Notes under the pieces: generated by a model
Databases searched by the model: none
Told to the model about the DNA's origin: nothing
Seen by the model: only the letters and a program-made list of their open reading frames with translations
Part shown: one piece after another, positions 59,111 through 64,000 of the stretch
Position numbering within the stretch: the stretch's first letter is position 1
Layout: every line of letters starts with the position of its first letter
Assembly (NCBI RefSeq): GCF_014649775.1
Contig: NZ_BMTR01000006.1
Coordinates: 1-64,000 of the forward strand
Reading direction: 5' to 3'
From: Streptomyces longisporoflavus
Lineage (GTDB): Bacteria; Actinomycetota; Actinomycetes; Streptomycetales; Streptomycetaceae
Length of the DNA stretch: 64,000 nt
Position numbers and translations under genes: made by a program

Positions 59111-60301
59111 TCATCGACGGGCCGTGAGCCCGATCAGCGCGGCGACGCCCGCGAGCACCGCCACGCTGGTGAGGGCGATGGGCAGGGTGAACCAGTCGGC
59201 CATGAAGCCGATGGCGGGCGGCCCCAGGAGCATGCCGCCGTAGCCGAGGGTGGAGGCGGTGGCGACGCCGTCGGGCCCTGCCATCGCACCGGCGCGCTCG
59301 ACGGCGACGGGGAAGATGTTGGCGAGGCCGAGCCCGGTGACGGCGAAGCCGATGAGCGCGAGCCACACGGTGGGGGCGAGTGCGCCGAGGAGCATGCCGG
59401 CGGCGGCGGTGGTGCCGCCGGCGACGAGTATGGGGGTCTGGCCGAGGCGTTCGAGCAGGGTGGTGCCGCTGAGCCGGCCGATGGTCATGGCGAGGGCGAA
59501 GCAGGAGTAGCCGGCGGCGGCGACGCCGGGGTGGGCGGCCAGGTCCTGTTCGAGGTGGAGGGCGCCCCAGTCGGCGAGCGCTCCTTCGCCGAAGGCGGTG
59601 CAGAGGGCGATGAGGCCGAAGACGATCACCAGCCGGCGGGTGCGGCCGTCGAGGCGCTCGGGGGCGCCGTCCGTGTCGGTGCGGTCGGCCGGGGGCACCG
59701 GCGCTTCGAGGCGCAGCAGTGCGCGTCCGGCGACGGCGGTGACGAGCAGGCCGAGCACGGTGAGGCCGAGCAGGTGCCGGGTGGGGGACAGGGACCCGGC
59801 GATCAGCCCGCCGAGCCCGGCCCCTGCCATCCCGCCCAGGCTGAAGGCGGCGTGGAAGCCGGGCATGATCGGGCGCCGCAGTGCGGCCACGAGGTCGACG
59901 GCGGCGCTGTTCATCGCCACGTTGATCCCGCCGTAAGCGGCCCCGAACACCAGGAGCACGAGGCCGAGCGCGAGGGCCGAGTGCGTCAGCGGCGGCAGCG
60001 CGACGCTCAGCGGCAACAGCACCCCGCAGGCCACGGTCACCGGATGGCTGCCGAAGCGGCGGCAGAGCCGCCCGGTGAGCGTCATCGTGATCACGGCACC
60101 GGCGGAGACGCCGAGCAGCGCGAGCCCGAGGTCGCTCGCCGACGCGCCGGTCTGTTCCTTGATGGCGGGGATACGGACGACCCATCCGGCGAAGATGAAG
60201 CCGTCGAGCGCGAAGAAGACGGTGAGTGCGACACGGAGCCGGACAAGGTCCGGGGGAGTGGCCCGCGACGCTGCGGACGTGGTTTTGTTTAGTAGCGGCA
60301 C
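59111..60301 (-). CDS. MFS transporter (FucP/YbjJ-like)
   Basis: A 396-residue permease with about 12 membrane segments. GTG 60301 is chosen as start (VPLLNKTTSAAS); an extension to 60337 would lie in the promoter. The first helix LTVFFALDGFIFAGWVVRIP and the GRLCRRFGSHPVTVACG loop fit the YbjJ/FucP-like sugar MFS group. The gene is divergent from a ROK regulator that lacks kinase motifs; this pairing is common for sugar or glycoside transport or efflux. The substrate is unknown. Confidence 0.85.
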   Translation of the reverse strand: MPLLNKTTSAASRATPPDLVRLRVALTVFFALDGFIFAGWVVRIPAIKEQTGASASDLGLALLGVSAGAVITMTLTGRLCRRFGSHPVTVACGVLLPLSVALPPLTHSALALGLVLLVFGAAYGGINVAMNSAAVDLVAALRRPIMPGFHAAFSLGGMAGAGLGGLIAGSLSPTRHLLGLTVLGLLVTAVAGRALLRLEAPVPPADRTDTDGAPERLDGRTRRLVIVFGLIALCTAFGEGALADWGALHLEQDLAAHPGVAAAGYSCFALAMTIGRLSGTTLLERLGQTPILVAGGTTAAAGMLLGALAPTVWLALIGFAVTGLGLANIFPVAVERAGAMAGPDGVATASTLGYGGMLLGPPAIGFMADWFTLPIALTSVAVLAGVAALIGLTARR

Positions 60302-60477
60302 AAACTCAGGGTAGAGGTGCGCACCCGTGGCATACAAGCCAGCTCGTGCGAGGCGGCGGTCACCGATGGGCGGAGGATTCCTGTGAGGCTTCAGGGGAAG
60401 GGCAGTGGACGCGCGGTGTACGAGCAGATGTCGGCCGAACGGCGAGACGGCGTACGGATCATGGGAGACTCGCCCTC

Positions 60478-61710
60478 ATGAACGGCAAGGCTGCCTCCCG
60501 TACCGAGGGGGATCTGTCCACGCGTACGCGCCTGGAGCGCGGACGCGGCGTGCTCGGTCCCGCTCTTGAGCTGGTCCATACCGGGCGCGCCCCGACCCGT
60601 GCCGTGCTCACCGCCGAACTCGGCGTCACCCGTGCCACGGCGGGCGCCGTCGCCGCCGAGCTTGAGGCGCTCGGTCTGATCAGGATCGACGCGAAGCCGA
60701 GCGCCCCTGCGGGTTCGCAGGGCCGCCCCTCGCACGGTCTCTCCCTCGCGGACGACGGCCCTGTCGCGCTGGCCGCACAGGTGCACTCCGACGGCTTCCG
60801 GGCCGCGCTCGTCGGGCTCGGCGGCCGGATCGTCGCCACCGCGCCCGGCTGCGAGACGATCGACGCCGACCCGGCGCAGGTCCTCGGCTCGGTCATCGAC
60901 GCCGGCGCGCGGCTCCTCGAGGACACCGGCAGGCGGTGTGTGGGCGCAGGGCTCGCGGTGCCGTCCGCCGTCGCGCAACCGGAGGGCACCGCCCTCAATC
61001 CGCTGCATCTGGCGTGGCCCGCGGGCTCGCAGGTCCGCCAGATCTTCGCCGACTGCGTACGGGACGCCGGCATCACGGGACCGGCGTTCGCCGCCAACGA
61101 CGTCAACCTCGCGGCCCTCGCCGAGCACCGGCACGGAGCCGGGCGCGGCGCCCGCGACCTGCTGTGCGTCGCGACCGGGCACCGGGGGGTCGGCGGCGCG
61201 CTCGTCCTCGACGGGCGCCTGCACACGGGCAGTTCGGGCCTCGCCCTTGAGGTCGGGCACCTCACCGTCAATCCGGAGGGCCGCCCCTGCTACTGCGGGA
61301 GCCGGGGCTGCCTGGACGTCGAGACCGACCCGCTGGCCTTCCTCACGGCGGCGGGTCGCGAGCCCGGCCCCGAGGGGCTGTTGCAGCAGGCCCGCGAACT
61401 GCTTGCCGACGCGGGCGGCGACCCCGCGGTCCGCGCGGCGGCCGAGGAGCTGATCGACCGCCTCGGTCTGGGGCTCGCGGGCCTGGTGAACATCCTCAAC
61501 CCGGACCGCATCATCCTGGGCGGCCTGCACCGTGCGCTTCTGGAGGCCGACCCCGAGCGGCTGCGGGCCGTCGTCGCCGACCGGAGCCTGTGGGGGCGCA
61601 GCGGGGGCGTCCCGATCCTGGCCTGCACCCTGGACCACAACAGCCTGGTGGGGGCCGCCGAGCTGGCCTGGCAGCCGGTGCTCGACGACCCCCTCGGGGC
61701 GCTCGGCTAG
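60478..61710 (+). CDS. ROK family transcriptional repressor
   Basis: A 410-residue regulator, ATG 60478. The N-terminal winged HTH (about 25-75; APTRAVLTAELGVTRATAGAV) precedes a ROK domain. The ROK zinc motif CYCGSRGCLD (about 273-282) and glycine loop GHRGVGGALVLDG are kept. The N-terminal phosphate-binding DxGGT motif is absent (AAQVHSDGFRAALVG in its place), so it should sense sugar without phosphorylating it. It probably represses the divergent MFS gene. Its stop TAG shares the CTAG at 61707-61710 with the stop of the convergent MFS gene. Confidence 0.9.
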   Translation: MNGKAASRTEGDLSTRTRLERGRGVLGPALELVHTGRAPTRAVLTAELGVTRATAGAVAAELEALGLIRIDAKPSAPAGSQGRPSHGLSLADDGPVALAAQVHSDGFRAALVGLGGRIVATAPGCETIDADPAQVLGSVIDAGARLLEDTGRRCVGAGLAVPSAVAQPEGTALNPLHLAWPAGSQVRQIFADCVRDAGITGPAFAANDVNLAALAEHRHGAGRGARDLLCVATGHRGVGGALVLDGRLHTGSSGLALEVGHLTVNPEGRPCYCGSRGCLDVETDPLAFLTAAGREPGPEGLLQQARELLADAGGDPAVRAAAEELIDRLGLGLAGLVNILNPDRIILGGLHRALLEADPERLRAVVADRSLWGRSGGVPILACTLDHNSLVGAAELAWQPVLDDPLGALG

Positions 61711-62915
61711 AGGCGGACGTTCTCCTTCGCGGCGGGACTCCGAACCTCGACCGCGTCTGTGGCGGTGGAGGTCCGCCCGGCACGTGCCCGCCTCAGATCG
61801 GGCAGCAGCGTGAAGAGGCCGAGTCCGGCGAGTACGGCGCCGATCCAGAGCGGCGCCCGCAGCCCGAACGCGTCGATGGCCGGTCCGCCGACGGACGTGG
61901 CGACGATGATGCCGAGGGTGATGAACGAGGAGTGGACGGTGTTGACCAGGGGCCGGGCGTTGCCCGCGCGCTGGACGCGGGTCACGAGAGCCGGGTTCAT
62001 GGTGACTCCGACCAGGCCGATGCCCGTGAGCAACGCCACGGCGGGGAAGCGCAGGCCGGCGAACAGGGCGAAGCCCGCGAGGAAGGCCATGTTGAGCAGC
62101 AGGCCGATGAGCAGCACCGGCAGGGTGTGCTTGTCGGCGAGCCTGCCGACGACGGTGTTGCCGATGACCGTGGCCGCTCCGTACGCGATGAGCAGCAGGG
62201 GTACCGTGCCCGCGGAGAAACCGGTGACCTCGGTGAGGATCGGATTGAGGTAGCTGAAGGCGGAGAACGTGGCCCCGATGGCGAAGGTGCTGGTCGTCAG
62301 GGACAGCCAGAGCCGGGGGCTGCGGAAGGCGCCGAGCTCCCGGCGGAGACCGCCGTCGTCGTCGGCCCTCTCGATACGCGGAACACCGACGAGGGTGGCG
62401 AGCGCGGCGAGGACGGTCAGGCCCGTGATGGCCCAGAACGCGGCGCGCCAGCCCAGGTGTTCGCCGATGACGGTGGAGAGCGGCAGGCCGAGGAGCGTAC
62501 CCAGCATCAACCCGTTGAGCGCCACCGCGATGGCCCTGCCCCGCGCTTCGGGCCGGGTCAGCCGCGCGCACAGGGAGATGGAGACACCGAAGAAGGCCTG
62601 TGACGCGATGCCCGTGATGACGCGGGCCACGAGCATGGTGCGGTAGTCCGGGGCGAGGGCGGCGAGGACGTTGCCGACGAGGAAAATCCCGAACAGGACG
62701 AGCAGAGCGCCCTTCTGACGCATCCTCAACAGCGCAACGGTGAGAAAGGGCCCGCCGAAGGCCATGGCCGCGGCGAAGGCGGTGATCAGGTACCCGATCT
62801 CCGGGATGGTGGCGTCGAGTCCTTCGGCCATCTGCGGCATCAGACCGGCGACCACGAACTCACTGGTCACCATGGCGAAGATGCCGAGGGCCAGGAGATA
62901 GACGGCGCGGGGCAT
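61707..62915 (-). CDS. MFS exporter, DHA1 (Cml/AraJ) type
   Basis: A 402-residue transporter with about 12 membrane segments, ATG 62915. Helix 1 MPRAVYLLALGIFAMVTSEF and helix 2-3 region GYLITAFAAAMAFGGPFLTV fit the DHA1 multidrug/sugar efflux group, with the loop LLRMRQKGAL and helix 5 MLGTLLGLPLSTVIGEHLGW. It lies 219 bases downstream of a TetR gene on the same strand, and both promoters carry a similar 30-base element. It is likely an efflux pump for a toxic compound. Confidence 0.9.
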   Translation of the reverse strand: MPRAVYLLALGIFAMVTSEFVVAGLMPQMAEGLDATIPEIGYLITAFAAAMAFGGPFLTVALLRMRQKGALLVLFGIFLVGNVLAALAPDYRTMLVARVITGIASQAFFGVSISLCARLTRPEARGRAIAVALNGLMLGTLLGLPLSTVIGEHLGWRAAFWAITGLTVLAALATLVGVPRIERADDDGGLRRELGAFRSPRLWLSLTTSTFAIGATFSAFSYLNPILTEVTGFSAGTVPLLLIAYGAATVIGNTVVGRLADKHTLPVLLIGLLLNMAFLAGFALFAGLRFPAVALLTGIGLVGVTMNPALVTRVQRAGNARPLVNTVHSSFITLGIIVATSVGGPAIDAFGLRAPLWIGAVLAGLGLFTLLPDLRRARAGRTSTATDAVEVRSPAAKENVRL

Positions 62916-62986
62916 TGGGGACTCCTGTCGGGGCTGGGGTGTTGGGCGGGCGAAGAAGCGCGTGCGGGTGGTGCACGCGTACGTTA

Positions 62987-63002
62987 TGAACTGCTCAGTC
63001 CA
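62987..63002. promoter_or_regulatory. TetR operator-like quasi-palindrome before the MFS exporter
   Basis: TGAACTGCTCAGTCCA is a quasi-palindrome (TGrACTGnnCAGTyCA), about 72 bases upstream of the exporter start. It lies inside a segment TACGTTATGAACTG...CCAAAACA that resembles, in reverse, the region upstream of the TetR gene. Confidence 0.6.
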
Positions 63003-63134
63003 AAACAAGGGCGTGCGAGAGCGCGGATGGAGTCAAGGGGCGGTCCGGGCCGGGTCGTTCCGCATCGGGCCGCATCGGGCCGGGGGAGCGGCGGCGCGGC
63101 GGAGCGCTGGCGCCGGGGTGTCCGAGTCGGCGTG

Positions 63135-63731
63135 TCAGCGTGTCAGCGAGTCCAGGGCGGTCTCCGCGATGGCGGTCAGGGCGGCACGGTCGGCGCCGCC
63201 CTGTGCCGAGATCCGCATGCCGCCGATGACGGCGTTCAGGAAGCGGGCCAGATCGCCCGCGTCCCGCGTGGAAGAGATGTCACCGCCGCTCTGGCCTGCA
63301 CGGATGACGGCGCTGATGGCGGCAAGACGCGCCGCGAGGTCGCGTGCGAGCAGCTCGGCGGCCTCGGGGTCACGCCCGGCGAGCTCCACGGTCGTGTTGA
63401 CGGTCAGACAGCCGATGCTGTGCCCGTCCTCGCGGCACTCGAACTCGGAGTCGACGATGCGGGCGAAGAGGGCGCGAAGACGCTCCATCGGGGAGCGCCC
63501 GGCATCCTCCAGGATCTCGACCTGACCGGCCGTCATGGAATCGATGTAGCGGGCCAGGGCTCGCTGGAACAGCTCGTGCTTGCTGCTGAAGGTGTTGTAG
63601 ATGCTGCTGCGGCCCAGTCCGGTGGCGTCGCACAGATCCTGGGTCGAGGTGGCCTCGTAGCCGTTCACCCAGAAGGCGCGCATCGCCGCGTCCAGGGCCC
63701 GTTCCTCGTCGAAGGTTCGCGGTCGGGCCAT
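63135..63731 (-). CDS. TetR/AcrR family transcriptional regulator
   Basis: A 198-residue repressor. ATG 63731 gives MARPRTFDEERALDAAMRAF, a standard TetR opening. The HTH spans about 10-55 with STQDLCDATGLGRSSIYNTF. The ligand domain (about 75-198) has a TetR_C_16/AcrR-like layout and two Cys (CREDGHSIGC, about 104-113) that could be redox- or electrophile-sensing; this last point is an inference. It probably controls itself and the downstream DHA1 exporter. Confidence 0.92.
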   Translation of the reverse strand: MARPRTFDEERALDAAMRAFWVNGYEATSTQDLCDATGLGRSSIYNTFSSKHELFQRALARYIDSMTAGQVEILEDAGRSPMERLRALFARIVDSEFECREDGHSIGCLTVNTTVELAGRDPEAAELLARDLAARLAAISAVIRAGQSGGDISSTRDAGDLARFLNAVIGGMRISAQGGADRAALTAIAETALDSLTR

Positions 63732-63750
63732 GCCGGGACGGTACCTGTTT

Positions 63751-63766
63751 TGGAACGCCCAGTGCA
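63751..63766. promoter_or_regulatory. TetR operator-like site before the TetR gene
   Basis: TGGAACGCCCAGTGCA at 63751-63766 is 19 bases upstream of the TetR start. In reverse complement the flanks read TACGTATTGCACTGG...TTCCAAAACAGG, similar to the element at 62981-63009 before the exporter. This shared word supports autoregulation plus exporter control. Confidence 0.55.
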
Positions 63767-63780
63767 ATACGTAAGGTAGA

Positions 63781-63809
63781 GTTACCCCTTAATCGATCCT
63801 ACTGGTAAC
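63781..63809. repeat. Inverted repeat in the TetR/hydrolase divergent region
   Basis: GTTACC at 63781-63786 pairs with GGTAAC at 63804-63809 across 17 AT-richer bases (containing CTTAATCGATCC). It lies between the TetR start and the hydrolase start, 58 bases before the latter. It may be a regulator site or a promoter element. Confidence 0.45.
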
Positions 63810-63866
63810 GTCGATCTCCAGGACGGGAAGCCGGAGCTGATCGACGACAGCGGGGGGTATCCGAAC

Positions 63867-64000
63867 ATGACCAGGCAGTGGCAGTTGGGGGAGACGTTCG
63901 AGACGCCGGACGGCTATGTGAGGTGGGCGTCGTTCGGGGAGGGGGACCCGGTGGTCCTCCTGCACGGCTCGCCGTTCTCGTCGTACATCTGGCGCGAGAT
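63867..64000 (+). CDS. Alpha/beta hydrolase, N-terminal part (cut by window end)
   Basis: The frame starts at ATG 63867 and runs off the right edge after 44 codons. The visible part has a beta strand pair (TPDGYVRWASFGEGDPVVLL) followed by the oxyanion motif HGSPFSSYIWRE. The HG-x-P-x-SSY-x-WR pattern is typical of haloalkane dehalogenases, epoxide hydrolases and related alpha/beta hydrolases. The nucleophile elbow is outside the window, so the exact enzyme cannot be named. It is divergent from the TetR gene and may be part of its regulon. Confidence 0.8.
   Translation, partial: MTRQWQLGETFETPDGYVRWASFGEGDPVVLLHGSPFSSYIWRE

Overview
The window is very GC-rich, with third codon positions almost all G or C, frequent GTG and TTG starts, a mycothiol-type enzyme, a SARP-type regulator and Tat-exported and lipobox proteins. 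This points to a Streptomyces chromosome or a very close actinomycete relative. No rRNA, tRNA, CRISPR array, transposase or phage gene was seen. Species cannot be named from the sequence alone.

Bases 1-16.8 kb hold housekeeping and small regulatory units: the end of an electron-transfer flavoprotein alpha gene, a Tat-exported endonuclease/exonuclease/phosphatase-fold protein, a DUF6986 aldolase-like protein, a divergent LacI regulator/ROK sugar kinase pair, a small Cys/His protein, a STAS anti-sigma antagonist, a TmrB-like kinase fused to a NUDIX hydrolase, an M20 dipeptidase, a geranylgeranyl-reductase-type flavoprotein, a deazaflavin oxidoreductase divergent from its likely TetR regulator, a SARP regulator divergent from an MMPL exporter, and a NarL-type two-component system.

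Bases 16.5-29.8 kb hold a DHA2 exporter divergent from a MarR regulator, then a leftward transport and hydrolysis operon: CocE-type hydrolase, peptide ABC lipoprotein, two permeases, two ATPases and a DUF3237 protein. A divergent TetR gene and an amidase gene follow. Near-identical operator-like repeats in front of the hydrolase and in front of the amidase suggest that one TetR protein controls uptake and hydrolysis of an amide or peptide substrate.

Bases 29.8-58.2 kb are the centrepiece: 21 co-directional, mostly translationally coupled genes forming a Wzx/Wzy-type exopolysaccharide locus. It encodes a polyprenyl-phosphate sugar-1-phosphate transferase, an AlgD-like GDP-mannose dehydrogenase, GT4 and GT2 glycosyltransferases, two chain-length proteins whose kinase modules look degenerate, an asparagine-synthase-type amidotransferase, a fused Zn-ADH/Gfo-Idh dehydrogenase, a heparinase II/III protein, a beta-helix lipoprotein, polymerase, flippase and pyruvyl transferase. 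It also carries a sugar-modifying set: nucleotidyltransferase, C-methyltransferase, SDR, PIG-L deacetylase, DUF4910 protein, 3,5-epimerase and PLP aminotransferase. I infer an acidic polymer containing an amidated uronic acid and a branched or amino deoxysugar. It is preceded by an 861-base region with no supported gene and a 42-base tandem repeat.

Bases 58.2-64 kb hold a PAP2 phosphatase, an MFS protein divergent from a ROK regulator, a second MFS exporter with its TetR regulator (both preceded by a shared operator-like element), and the start of an alpha/beta hydrolase cut by the window end.
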